A stretch of DNA of 64,000 nt, taken from positions 1 to 64,000 of the forward strand of contig NZ_JAFCKW010000007.1 in NCBI RefSeq assembly GCF_018129965.1. The letters are read 5' to 3'. The translations under genes and the position numbers were made by a program. The notes under the pieces were generated by a model, which saw only the letters and a list, made by a program, of their open reading frames with translations, was not told the DNA's origin and made no database searches. Numbering within the stretch: the stretch's first letter is position 1; each line of letters begins with the position of its first letter. Source of the DNA: Bradyrhizobium diazoefficiens (GTDB lineage: Bacteria > Pseudomonadota > Alphaproteobacteria > Rhizobiales > Xanthobacteraceae). Of this stretch, positions 1-8,184 are shown piece by piece.

Positions 1-163
1 TGTCGAGCGACTGTGCCGTGAAGAAGTTGGTCGGATTGTCCAGGGCCGAGTTGACCGACTTGCCGGTCGACAGGCGGTTCTGCGTGGTGGCGAGAAGATC
101 GGCGGTGGACTGGAGGGAGAGCAGGTTCTGACGAACCGATGCGGAGAGAACGATACCGGACAT
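1..163 (-). CDS. Flagellin, N-terminal fragment (cut by window edge)
   Basis: Only the first 54 codons are present; the gene runs off the left edge. The visible protein begins MSGIVLSASVRQNLLSLQ and continues through LLATTQNRLSTGKSV and ALDNPTNFF. This is the conserved N-terminal D0/D1 helix of bacterial flagellins, which polymerise into the filament outside the cell. The ATG at 163 is preceded by an AGAAAGG ribosome binding site about 9 bases upstream. The gene diverges from flbT, whose product controls flagellin mRNA in alphaproteobacteria, so the pairing fits. The hypervariable middle and the C-terminus cannot be judged. Family assignment is firm; which paralogue this is cannot be told. 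Confidence 0.93.
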   Translation of the reverse strand, partial: MSGIVLSASVRQNLLSLQSTADLLATTQNRLSTGKSVNSALDNPTNFFTAQSLD

Positions 164-481
164 TGGGTGTTACCTTTCTGGTAAACGACGCTACTGTTAC
201 GCGTCTGCTTGGATCGAGATTGACCCAGCGACCGGCGGACCGTGGCCTTGAGAATCTAACGAAGCATGAAATGAAACACGCGCTTTTGCTGAGTCGCTGC
301 GTGATTCGGCCGATGAGTGCGGCCTGCCGCTGCGCTGCCGCACGATTCAAGCATTGAAATGATTGCGATTTCTCCCGCAGGACTCCGAGATTCACAACTC
401 GTTAACTAGTCCGGGTGGAGTATTGCGGCCTGATCCGCCGCAACACACGCTCGGTTACGAAAGCGTTGATGGAGAACAGGC
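164..481. other. 318-bp intergenic region between flagellin and flbT
   Basis: This gap separates two divergent flagellar genes, so it should carry both promoters and the flagellin 5' untranslated region, which in Caulobacter is the target of FlbT. I found no convincing sigma-54 box (TGGCAC-N5-TTGC) and no full CtrA box. One TTAA half-site lies near 402. Short ORFs here have no recognisable product. Confidence 0.5.
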
Positions 482-931
482 ATGGCCCTCAAGGTCGAGC
501 TGAGACCGCACGAACGCATCATCGTCGGCAACTGCGTGATAACCAACACCGACCAGCGCGCCCGCCTTCTGATCGACGGCGATAACGTGCCGATCCTGCG
601 CGAGCGGGACATCCTGACGCCGGAAACCGCCGATACACCCGCAAAGCTCGTCTATCTGGCGGTGCAGTTGATGTACATCTCGCCGGATCCGCAGAGCCAG
701 CACGGCACCTATTTCAATCTGGTGCGTGACATCGTCACCGCCGTGCCGAGCTCATGGCCGATCATCGAGAGCATCAACAACAATATCATGAGCGGCGACC
801 TCTACCGGGCTCTGAAGGATGCCCGCAAGCTGATCGGCTACGAAGACAAGCTGCGCGAGCAGTTCGAGGCCAACAATCCCAAGACCGCCGCAAAGCCCGA
901 CGTCAAGGAAGAGGTCAGCTCGGCCGCCTGA
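482..931 (+). CDS. flbT: FlbT, flagellin mRNA regulator
   Basis: This 149-residue protein matches the FlbT family along its whole length. The start MALKVELRPHERIIVGNCV, the motif ILRERDILTPETADTPAKLVYLAVQLMY in two halves, and the helical segment around NNIMSGDLYRALKDARKLI are typical. FlbT acts in the cytoplasm on flagellin mRNA; in Caulobacter it promotes decay of flagellin mRNA until the hook is complete, and in other species it can act positively. A GGAGAACAGGC ribosome binding site precedes the ATG. The usual partner flaF is not adjacent here. A strong hairpin terminator follows at 958-989, so it is probably transcribed alone. The charged Ala/Lys/Glu tail after residue 130 is variable in the family. 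Confidence 0.95.
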   Translation: MALKVELRPHERIIVGNCVITNTDQRARLLIDGDNVPILRERDILTPETADTPAKLVYLAVQLMYISPDPQSQHGTYFNLVRDIVTAVPSSWPIIESINNNIMSGDLYRALKDARKLIGYEDKLREQFEANNPKTAAKPDVKEEVSSAA

Positions 932-957
932 GCGCCTCGCACGTCTAAGCCGAAAGC

Positions 958-989
958 GCCCCGGACCAGGTCCGGGGCGTTTTCGTTTT
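958..989 (+). terminator. Rho-independent terminator of flbT
   Basis: A 10-bp perfect inverted repeat (GCCCCGGACC / GGTCCGGGGC, 958-967 and 969-978) is followed by the T-rich run GTTTTCGTTTT. The T tract is on the plus strand only, so it ends flbT and not the convergent decarboxylase gene. Confidence 0.88.
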
Positions 990-1014
990 CACCTTGTCAA
1001 AACAAGTGCCGATG

Positions 1015-2514
1015 TCACTGCGCTGCGAGCGGCGGCGCCTCGACCTCGATCACCGCTCCTGCATTGCGACGTCCGCCGAACTCCAGCACCGCAGCCAGTA
1101 GCGCGTCGACGTCCCGCTCGTCGGTGCGGTGGTTGACGATTGCCGCGCGGATCGCGAATCTGCCATCCAGCGTCGTGCTCGAGGGCGCCGCGATGCCGGA
1201 CTCCTGGACATCGGCGACGATCTCGCGATTGACCGTATCGTCCGCGCGGTAGCGAAAGCAGACGATGTTCAGATTGACCGGCGCGAGCAGCTCGAGCCGC
1301 GGTTCGGCCAGCACGCGCGCCTCCAGATATTTCGCCAGCGCACAGCTTCGCGCGATCACAGCGCCCAGCCGCGCGGTCCCGAACGTCTTCAGTGTGAACC
1401 AGGTTTTCAGCGCACGGAAGCCGCGCGACAGATCGGGACCGAGGTCGCAGGGCCAGACCGCGCCGGCTGCGAGCCCCCTCGCCTCGCGGCTCAGATACGC
1501 CGCGGGCTGTGCAAAGGCCTGCCGATGCCGCTCGCCGTCCCGCACCATCAGGAAGCCGGCGTCGTAGGGCACCTGTCCCCATTTGTGGAAGTCGAGCGCA
1601 ATGGAATCGGCAAGCTCAATACCGCCGAGCAGTGGCGCAAGCTCAGGCGAGAGAATCGCGAGCGCACCGAAGGCGCCATCGACGTGAAACCAGATCCCTT
1701 CCTCGCGGCACAGCTCTGCGATCGCCTTGAGATCGTCGATCGCGCCTGTATCGACCGTGCCGGCCGAGGCAACCACCAGGAACGGTGTGAAGCCGGCCGC
1801 GCGATCGGCCGCGATCTGTGCACGCAGCGCGGGAGCGTCGATACGGTGATCGGAATCGACGTCGATCCTGCGCAGCGCGTCGCTGCCGAGCCCGGCTATG
1901 TCCATCGCCCGGGACACACAACCATGCGCGGCTCGCGACGTGTAAGCCGTCAGCAGCGCGCCATCATTGCCGATGCCGTGCTGCCGCGCCGGCGCGCCGA
2001 GCGCGCTCGTGCGTGCCACCAGCACGGCCATCAGATTGGCCATCGACGTACCCGTGACGAAGATGCCGCTGGCACTTTCAGGGAAAGCGAACAGATCGCG
2101 CATCCAGGCGACGATCTGGCGCTCGACCTCGATCGGCATGTGGTCGCGCCCGCCGAGATTGGCGTTGAGGCCGGCTGCGAGCATCTCGGCGATCATGCCG
2201 ACCGCGGTGCCGCCGCCATGCACCCAACCCATGAAACCTGGGTGAACATTGCCGGTCGCGTAGGGTGCGACATGCTCGGCGAACTCGCGATAGACATCTG
2301 CAAGGTCGCTCGCCTCGCGCGGCACGTCGGCCTTCATCGCTGCGCGGACGTCGTCGGGGATCGGCTGCCACACGGGACGCGCACGAACATTGGCGATGCC
2401 GTCGATCGCCTCGTCCAGCATGCGATGCGCAAGCGCGCGAAACTCGCTCCAGTCCTGCGGGTCGAGCGAGGTATGCGTGACGGCGCTTTGCGCGTTGCGG
2501 ATGATCTCGTTCAT
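1015..2514 (-). CDS. PLP-dependent group II amino-acid decarboxylase
   Basis: This 499-residue protein belongs to the aromatic-L-amino-acid/glutamate decarboxylase family (fold type I). The PLP lysine is K311 in DFHKWGQVPYDAG, and H277/D279 in WFHVDGAFG stack on and bind the cofactor. The substrate-side motif NVHPGFMGWVHGGGT (89-103) and VTGTSMANLMAV (153-164) are also seen. Such enzymes remove CO2 from an amino acid to give an amine; the substrate cannot be read from sequence. The ATG overlaps the stop of the upstream ATP-grasp gene by 4 bases (ATGA), which points to translational coupling. It is the last gene of a four-gene cassette downstream of flgE-flgK-flgL, so its product may feed a flagellum-linked modification (inference). 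Confidence 0.88.
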   Translation of the reverse strand: MNEIIRNAQSAVTHTSLDPQDWSEFRALAHRMLDEAIDGIANVRARPVWQPIPDDVRAAMKADVPREASDLADVYREFAEHVAPYATGNVHPGFMGWVHGGGTAVGMIAEMLAAGLNANLGGRDHMPIEVERQIVAWMRDLFAFPESASGIFVTGTSMANLMAVLVARTSALGAPARQHGIGNDGALLTAYTSRAAHGCVSRAMDIAGLGSDALRRIDVDSDHRIDAPALRAQIAADRAAGFTPFLVVASAGTVDTGAIDDLKAIAELCREEGIWFHVDGAFGALAILSPELAPLLGGIELADSIALDFHKWGQVPYDAGFLMVRDGERHRQAFAQPAAYLSREARGLAAGAVWPCDLGPDLSRGFRALKTWFTLKTFGTARLGAVIARSCALAKYLEARVLAEPRLELLAPVNLNIVCFRYRADDTVNREIVADVQESGIAAPSSTTLDGRFAIRAAIVNHRTDERDVDALLAAVLEFGGRRNAGAVIEVEAPPLAAQ

Positions 2515-3764
2515 GCTTCGCGCCCCTTGCCGGCCTCGGCGTGCCGCGACAGCATCGCCGTGAACGCGGCAAAGATCTTGCGCATCTGCGGCGGCTTATA
2601 GGGAAACACGGACGGCGGATCCATATTGTGTACGACGGCCGTGTTGTCGGCCTCGAACACAAGCAGTTCGCCGTTCTGGTTTTCGGCGCAGTCGACGATG
2701 AAATAGTCGAGACCGACGCGCCTGCTCATCTCGTCGAGCGCGGCGCGATGACGTGCGGCGAAAGCATCGTCGAAGTCGAGCATGAAGGCGGCTTCTTCAG
2801 CGCGCTTTTCTTCGCTGAACGCCATATACGCGTTGAGATACCAGATGTCCCAGCGGTCGGCGATCGCCATGTGGCAGGCATAAGGCCTGCCGTCGACCAT
2901 GGTGAGACGATATTTGCGGTAGAGCCCGTCCGGGCTTGCATAGTCGACGAAGCGCGCGACGAAGAAGTTCTCCTCCTGCCGCTCGGCGAGATAGGCCTCG
3001 AGCGCCTCAGCATCGTCGATCTTGGCGAGCCCGACGCCGGCATGCGTACCGCGCGGCCGCACGATCATCGGAAAGCGCAGCTCGCCGGTGATGCTTTCGC
3101 AGGCGATCCTGCCTTCCGAAAGCTCGGACAATTGCGCGCGCGTCGCGTGCGCGGTCACAGGAATGTCGAGACCGGAGATGTCTGCCAGCAACCGGTACAG
3201 CTTGTCGCGATCGAGATTGCCGATGAGCTCCGGGCGATTGAGCAGCGGCCGGGGCCAGCGCGGTGCGGCCTCTGCGATGACCGCGAGCGTCTCGCGGCAC
3301 TCCTCGGAATCGGATGCGACCACGATGGCGACATCGTGATCGGGCAGTGTTTCGGGAAGGCCGACGCCCTTGACCACATAGAGCGTCAGCAGTTCGATGT
3401 CGGAACCTTCGAGCAGGAACTCGATCGGGGTGTTGCCGCCCATGTCGATATCGGCCGCGAGCGCTAGCACGCGCAGGCGGGGTTTCGAAACCGCGCAAGG
3501 CGTCCGAAACAATTGATGGAAGGACAGCACCTCGCTCTGGATCACGAGCCCGGCCTCCTTCTCACCGAGAAGCTGGGCAACCAGCGACAGATCCAGGCCT
3601 TCGCCCGCCTCCGCCGTTCCCTCGGCGATCCGTGCCAGCAGGTGCTCGCGGAGCGGATGCAGATCGCCGCCCTCGAAGGCACGGCGCGTCAATTGCGCAA
3701 AGCCGATGCGGTCGGAATAGGGTGGCGCGGTCACGCCGTCGGGCGGGGAAACAGGATGCAGCAT
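2511..3764 (-). CDS. ATP-grasp domain protein, flagellar-locus cassette
   Basis: From the ATG at 3764 the protein has 417 residues. This start is chosen because it lies one base past the upstream stop; a longer frame reaching 3905 would run antisense-like through the neighbour. Residues 1-90 look helical. The C-terminal half resembles ATP-grasp ligases: a nucleotide-binding segment around 231-248 (RFPMIVRPRGTHAGVGLAK) and a metal-binding segment at 354-375 with the FEADNT motif. ATP-grasp enzymes join a carboxylate to an amine or thiol through an acyl phosphate. The flanking PLP-dependent decarboxylase could supply the amine (inference). I do not recognise a characterised homologue. The distal overlap with the decarboxylase supports one operon. 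Confidence 0.75.
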   Translation of the reverse strand: MLHPVSPPDGVTAPPYSDRIGFAQLTRRAFEGGDLHPLREHLLARIAEGTAEAGEGLDLSLVAQLLGEKEAGLVIQSEVLSFHQLFRTPCAVSKPRLRVLALAADIDMGGNTPIEFLLEGSDIELLTLYVVKGVGLPETLPDHDVAIVVASDSEECRETLAVIAEAAPRWPRPLLNRPELIGNLDRDKLYRLLADISGLDIPVTAHATRAQLSELSEGRIACESITGELRFPMIVRPRGTHAGVGLAKIDDAEALEAYLAERQEENFFVARFVDYASPDGLYRKYRLTMVDGRPYACHMAIADRWDIWYLNAYMAFSEEKRAEEAAFMLDFDDAFAARHRAALDEMSRRVGLDYFIVDCAENQNGELLVFEADNTAVVHNMDPPSVFPYKPPQMRKIFAAFTAMLSRHAEAGKGREA

Positions 3765-3765
3765 C

Positions 3766-5409
3766 TCAAGCCTCGAGCACAAACGTCCCCGGCACAGCCG
3801 TGGCACGATCCAGCAGCAGTTCGATTTTCGCCACGACATGGGCGATGCGTTCGAGAATGTGCTGTAAATTGCGTTGCGCCAGCACCGGATCCGGCGACCA
3901 GGCATCCGTCACGAGCCGGGCACCGACGCAGAGGCGCAGCGCCGCCTGCGGCGCCGCATCCTGCGGCGCGAGCCGGACCGGCTGGCCGATCCGGCAGCGC
4001 TGCGCGGCGACCTGCCGGTCTGCCGCGCTGCCGCCGATTTCCTCGTTCACGTCACGCGCCAGCGCACGGTGAACGGCGGCGGTCTCGGCGATCGAGACCG
4101 GCTTGCCGTCGCGCAGCAGCGTGAAGGGAAAGATGGTGGGTTTCGCGAATTCCTCGTCGTCAGCGCCGCTCGTCCAGATTGCGTTTGCAACGGGGCGAAG
4201 CGATGGCGACAATGCAATCATGCGCTCGATGCCTGCAGCAAGCTCGGCGACCGCGCTGGTGCGGAAAGCGCCAGGCACCGCGTAATAGCTACCGATCTCG
4301 GCCAGTGCCGCCTCCCAGCGCAGCCATTGGCCGAAGTTGGGCCGGCGTTCGAAGCGGGAGCGCAGCGCCGTCCAGGCCATCGGCCAGTCGCACCGGCCGG
4401 CATAGTCGAACAAGCCCTGAGCAATCTCACCCGGCCGATCCACGACGCGAGACAATCCCTTGGGCACCAGCAGCGCGCCACTGAAGGCCGGGCCGCCGAA
4501 AAACTTCGAGCCTGTCATCAGCACCATGTAGCCGCGATCGAGATAGGCGCGCAGACGCCGGCGCCCGAGCCGCATCTGGCAGGCATCGACGACAACCTGC
4601 ACCTTTCCGTACCAGCGTTTGGCGATCTCGTCGAGGCAAGCCTCGCTTGGGGCACGCCAGCCGAGTTTTGACGAATCCATGATGTGCAACAGAACCCGCC
4701 GGCCTTGCGCGAGGCTGGCCTCGATTGCGCCCATGACCGCGGCATCCGCATCGGAGCGCATCGCCAGGCCGGAGGCGCCGTCGAGCAGCGGCACCGCGAT
4801 GCTTTCGCCGGCGAGACCTGCGACCGCGCCGTCCTTGCGCACGGCGACACCGCTCGCCGTGAGCGAGCTGAAATGATGGCCGCGCGCGGTGTGGACCGTG
4901 CCGCTGCCGGTCTGGTCGGCGCCGACAACGATCGTCACCGGAGCGGCGCCGAGCACCGCGCGCGCCAGGAACTGCGCGTGGAGCTGGGAGTCCGTGCCCG
5001 ACGGCGAGAACACGATCTCGACGCGCGGCGAGAGCTGGAGATGGCCGCGCAACGCCTCGCGCATGCCCTCGCAGCGCGCATCGAAGGCGAACTCGACCTC
5101 GTCGAACAGGCACTTGTGAACCAATTCCTCGCGCGCCAGCGCGGCGCGGTCATAGGCCGCCTGCGAGATCGTCGATGCGGTCGACGAGGCGAAGTTCCAG
5201 AGCTCCGGCTCCGGCGAGGCGGAACATCCATAGGCGTTGACGCGCTGCCTGGGATCGAGCGCCAGCCGCGGATCTCCGCCGGAGGCGAGCAGCGTATCCA
5301 GCGGCGTGAAGAGATCGCGCAGGCGGTAGCGCGAGCCGCCTTCGATCGAGTACTCGAGCGCCGACAGATCCGACGCCCCGGCGCCCATCCGTGGACGCTC
5401 ACGCCGCAT
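3766..5409 (-). CDS. Orphan PLP-dependent (fold type I) enzyme
   Basis: This 547-residue protein shows fold-type-I features: the phosphate-binding loop FSPSGTDSQLHA (134-145), the cofactor aspartate D275 in VVVDACQMRLGRRR, and a likely Schiff-base lysine K302 in LMTGSKFFGGPAFSGALL. This pattern is aminotransferase/decarboxylase-like, but the overall sequence is not one I can place in a named family. The ATG at 5409 overlaps the glycosyltransferase stop by 11 bases; a second ATG at 5388 would leave an 11-base gap and is equally possible. The stop is followed one base later by the ATP-grasp start. The tight packing with a glycosyltransferase, an ATP-grasp protein and a second PLP enzyme suggests a dedicated biosynthetic or modification pathway, perhaps of the flagellum (inference). 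Confidence 0.72.
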   Translation of the reverse strand: MRRERPRMGAGASDLSALEYSIEGGSRYRLRDLFTPLDTLLASGGDPRLALDPRQRVNAYGCSASPEPELWNFASSTASTISQAAYDRAALAREELVHKCLFDEVEFAFDARCEGMREALRGHLQLSPRVEIVFSPSGTDSQLHAQFLARAVLGAAPVTIVVGADQTGSGTVHTARGHHFSSLTASGVAVRKDGAVAGLAGESIAVPLLDGASGLAMRSDADAAVMGAIEASLAQGRRVLLHIMDSSKLGWRAPSEACLDEIAKRWYGKVQVVVDACQMRLGRRRLRAYLDRGYMVLMTGSKFFGGPAFSGALLVPKGLSRVVDRPGEIAQGLFDYAGRCDWPMAWTALRSRFERRPNFGQWLRWEAALAEIGSYYAVPGAFRTSAVAELAAGIERMIALSPSLRPVANAIWTSGADDEEFAKPTIFPFTLLRDGKPVSIAETAAVHRALARDVNEEIGGSAADRQVAAQRCRIGQPVRLAPQDAAPQAALRLCVGARLVTDAWSPDPVLAQRNLQHILERIAHVVAKIELLLDRATAVPGTFVLEA

Positions 5410-6181
5410 CGGCCGCCGCCGCGGGCGCGGCTGCGAATTGCGAAGCGATGTCGCCGTGGAAGACCGAGGGCCCGACGTGGTCCAGCGGGCTCTGGATGTC
5501 CGCCCAGATCTCGCCGCCCATGTCGGTCCAGCGCTTGCAGAAGGCGAAGTCCTCGGACAGATAGGTTCCCGTCGCCGGATCGATCATGCATTCGAACAGC
5601 GCGAAACGGTTCTGGCTCGCGGCGAGCGTATCGTGCGAATGCTCACGGAAGAACTGCAGGTTTGCATGGTTCGGATGCCGGCACATCGCCTCGAGCACGT
5701 GGCGGCGGATCATCAGGAATCCGGTGCCGGCGTAGCGCACGCGGGTAAAGCCGTTGACCACGACGATACGGTCGGGGTCCTCGATCTCGAGCACGTAGTC
5801 GAGCGAAGCGGCCGGCACGTCGGCGCGGCCGGTCTGGATCGCCCGCTTCGCCTTGTCCCAGTTCACCCGCTTGATCGGATAGCAGCCGGCGACGACATCG
5901 GCGCCGCTCTCGATCAGACGGAAGACCTGCTCGGGCTTGAAGCCGATGTCGGCGTCGATGAACAGGAAGTGCGTCGCCTTGGGATCGTCCAGAAACATCG
6001 CGGCCAGATTGGCCCGCGCCCGCGTGATCAGCGCATCACCGTCGCGCAGCAGCACCGTGAGTTCGAGATTGGACATGCCGTGCACGGCGCGCTGGAGCGC
6101 GAAGATCGAGCTCGCGTAAATGCTCGAGACCTGCCCGCCGAAGCAAGGCGTCGCCACCACCAGCTGCATCTTGTCCGACAT
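5399..6181 (-). CDS. GT-A type glycosyltransferase, first gene of cassette
   Basis: This 260-residue protein has a GT-A fold signature. FLFIDADIGF (about 73-82) carries the DxD metal and sugar-nucleotide motif. GTGFLMIRR and YLSEDFAFCKRW (acidic base region) follow. There is no membrane segment or signal, so it is cytoplasmic. It resembles small glycosyltransferases found near flagellin and surface-polysaccharide genes; donor and acceptor are unknown. The ATG at 6181 has GGAG about 12 bases upstream and lies 72 bases after the flgL stop. A perfect CtrA box sits in that gap. It overlaps the next gene by 11 bases. Flagellin or hook-protein glycosylation is a fair hypothesis from position, not shown by sequence. 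Confidence 0.78.
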   Translation of the reverse strand: MSDKMQLVVATPCFGGQVSSIYASSIFALQRAVHGMSNLELTVLLRDGDALITRARANLAAMFLDDPKATHFLFIDADIGFKPEQVFRLIESGADVVAGCYPIKRVNWDKAKRAIQTGRADVPAASLDYVLEIEDPDRIVVVNGFTRVRYAGTGFLMIRRHVLEAMCRHPNHANLQFFREHSHDTLAASQNRFALFECMIDPATGTYLSEDFAFCKRWTDMGGEIWADIQSPLDHVGPSVFHGDIASQFAAAPAAAADAA

Positions 6182-6231
6182 CGACGGCTCCGCCCCCGCT
6201 CAAATCCTCACCAAGAGGTAAACAGGCATGG

Positions 6232-6246
6232 TTAACGGCGCCTTAA
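6232..6246 (-). promoter_or_regulatory. Perfect CtrA box upstream of the glycosyltransferase cassette
   Basis: The 15-mer TTAACGGCGCCTTAA matches the full CtrA consensus TTAA-N7-TTAA. It lies in the 72-bp gap between flgL and the glycosyltransferase, 51 bp before that ATG, which suits a CtrA-activated promoter with the box near -35. CtrA controls flagellar and cell-cycle genes in alphaproteobacteria. The match is seen; the function is inferred. Confidence 0.6.
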
Positions 6247-6253
6247 TGCGCGC

Positions 6254-8164
6254 CTACAGGTATTTGACCAGCGACAGGTCTGCCAGCTTCGAGGTAACCG
6301 AGTAGGAGGCCTGCAGCGCATTCTGGAGCGACAGGATCTCGCTCGCCACCTGGTCCGGCGAGGCCGACTCCGCCTGGTCGATGATGGACTGGAGCTGCGC
6401 CTTGGCCTGGGTCTGACGCGTGCTTGCGTCCTTCATGGTGTTCTGCGCCATCGCGATGTCGGTCTGGATATCCTCGATGCGCTGCTGGCCCGGCTGCTGG
6501 GTGAGCGCCTGGGTCGTACGCAGGCTCAGTGCCGCGACCTGCCCGCCGGCATATTGTCCGGTGGGCGAGGTCGAGAACGTCCCGAACACGGCGATCGCCT
6601 GCAGCTGCTTGCGGATGGCGTCCTCGTCCGCCTGCGCGCCGTATTGCACCGTGACCGAATCGTCGACCCGCGCCACCGCGGTCGAGCGCGCCGAGCCCGG
6701 CCCGTCATTGCCGGTGTACCATTTCACCGTATTGGCCGTACCGTTCACCAGCGTCGTCGCCGAGCTCGCCGGCGACGAGCCGACGCGCAGCGGCGGCTGC
6801 GTCGCGGTGATCGGCGTCGAACTGAAACCGAGTGCGCCGAGGGCGGCCGTCGCGCCCGGAGTCGAGCCGGAGATACTCAGGCTCGCCGCATCGTCCGTCC
6901 TGATCGTGATCGCGCCGCCGTGAACCGTCGACGGCTTCGAGGTGCCCGTGATGGCGTCGATCTTGCTCATCAGGGTCTGGATGCTGTCGGTGACGTTGAG
7001 CTGGTTGCCGGTTGCGCCCGAGGCGACGAAGCTCAGCGTGGTGCCGTTGACGGTGATGCTGTCGCCAGCGGAGAAGCCGGGCGCAATCGAGTCCGAGGGC
7101 GCCGTGCCCGACAGCGCGGTGGTACCGCTGATAGGTGCCGCCGGGGTCGCCTGGTTGGTCTTGGCGGCGCCGATCGCAGAACTGTCGGTGTTGAAGAAAT
7201 TGTCGCCCGCGGTGACCGCGGATGCCGCCACCAGCGAGGTGTTGGCGAGCTTGGTGATCGCGGTGTTCAGCGCGGTGTTGAGGTTCGACGTCGTGATCGC
7301 CGGGTTCGGCGCCACCGCCGGAACGGCATTGGGATTGCCGGGATCGATCGCGAAGCTGCCGGCCGGCGTCGGCGTCGCGGTCGAGGCGGTCAGGTCGATC
7401 TGCTCGGTCGACCCGTCCGGCAGCGTGAACTGGACGCTGAGCTTGTCGCCGTTCTTCGGATTGACGCCGTTGAGATTGACCGAGAACGATACCGGCGATC
7501 CGCTCGGTCCAGTCACGGTTGCGCCGGTCAACGTCGAGGAGACCGCTGCGATCTTCAACCCGAACGGCGAGGTCGCGGAATCTTCCGCCACGCTGATCAC
7601 GCCTGCCGTTTGCGTTTGCACCAGCCGGCCCAGGCCGTTGGCGCCGAGATCGGCGGCCTGGCGCTCCGCCATCACCGTTTTCAGTCCCGCTTGCGTCGTG
7701 GTGCCGTTGATGATGTCGCCGGCATTGGCGACCGACTGGGTGTTGAACGCCGTTCCCGAGAACAGATAGCGGTTGCCCGACTGCGTGTTGAGCACGCCGA
7801 CCATCGAGCCGAATTGCGCCGCGGCGGTGTTCTGCGCGACCGTCTGTCCGTTGACGTTGAGATCCTGCGCCGTGGTGGCGGAGCCGGTCTGCACCGTGTT
7901 GCGGATCGTGGTCAGCGACTGCAGCGCGGTGTTGGCGAGGTTGATGTTGACGTTGACGTTGGTGATCGTATCGGTATAGGCGGCGATGTTGGAGAGCTGC
8001 GCGCGCCCGGCGATCGCAAAGCCCTCGTTGGTGCCCATGCCGGAATAGTTCTGCGACAGCTTGCCGGTCGAGAGCTGCGTCGACAGGTCGGTGAGCTGCT
8101 GGTTGATGTTGCGGATCTGGGAGCCGAGAACCGACGAAGAGTAGTTGATGCTGGCGATCGACAT
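6254..8164 (-). CDS. flgL: FlgL, hook-filament junction protein 3 (enlarged)
   Basis: FlgL caps the hook-associated zone and joins it to the flagellin filament. The N-terminus (MSIASINYSSSVLGSQIRNI, then LTDLSTQLSTGKLSQNY) and the C-terminus (ASEILSLQNALQASYSVTSKLADLSLVKYL, in two parts) are flagellin-like D0 helices. At 636 residues it is about twice the enteric FlgL. The excess is a Ser/Thr/Ala/Gly-rich central region. Around residues 360-465 this holds a segment with VNGTTLSFVASGATGNQLN that matches one inside FlgE of this locus. The gene starts 20 bases after flgK ends, so flgE-flgK-flgL is one operon. It is exported by the flagellar type III apparatus and has no cleavable signal. Confidence 0.92.
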   Translation of the reverse strand: MSIASINYSSSVLGSQIRNINQQLTDLSTQLSTGKLSQNYSGMGTNEGFAIAGRAQLSNIAAYTDTITNVNVNINLANTALQSLTTIRNTVQTGSATTAQDLNVNGQTVAQNTAAAQFGSMVGVLNTQSGNRYLFSGTAFNTQSVANAGDIINGTTTQAGLKTVMAERQAADLGANGLGRLVQTQTAGVISVAEDSATSPFGLKIAAVSSTLTGATVTGPSGSPVSFSVNLNGVNPKNGDKLSVQFTLPDGSTEQIDLTASTATPTPAGSFAIDPGNPNAVPAVAPNPAITTSNLNTALNTAITKLANTSLVAASAVTAGDNFFNTDSSAIGAAKTNQATPAAPISGTTALSGTAPSDSIAPGFSAGDSITVNGTTLSFVASGATGNQLNVTDSIQTLMSKIDAITGTSKPSTVHGGAITIRTDDAASLSISGSTPGATAALGALGFSSTPITATQPPLRVGSSPASSATTLVNGTANTVKWYTGNDGPGSARSTAVARVDDSVTVQYGAQADEDAIRKQLQAIAVFGTFSTSPTGQYAGGQVAALSLRTTQALTQQPGQQRIEDIQTDIAMAQNTMKDASTRQTQAKAQLQSIIDQAESASPDQVASEILSLQNALQASYSVTSKLADLSLVKYL

Positions 8165-8184
8165 GTGTCAGGGCCCTGTACTGG

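Noticed and set aside
164..481. Sigma-54 promoter for flagellin or flbT
   Set aside because: No acceptable TGGCAC-N5-TTGC match on either strand.
1129..2601. A plus-strand ORF of 490 codons
   Set aside because: It is antisense to the decarboxylase, whose PLP site is intact.
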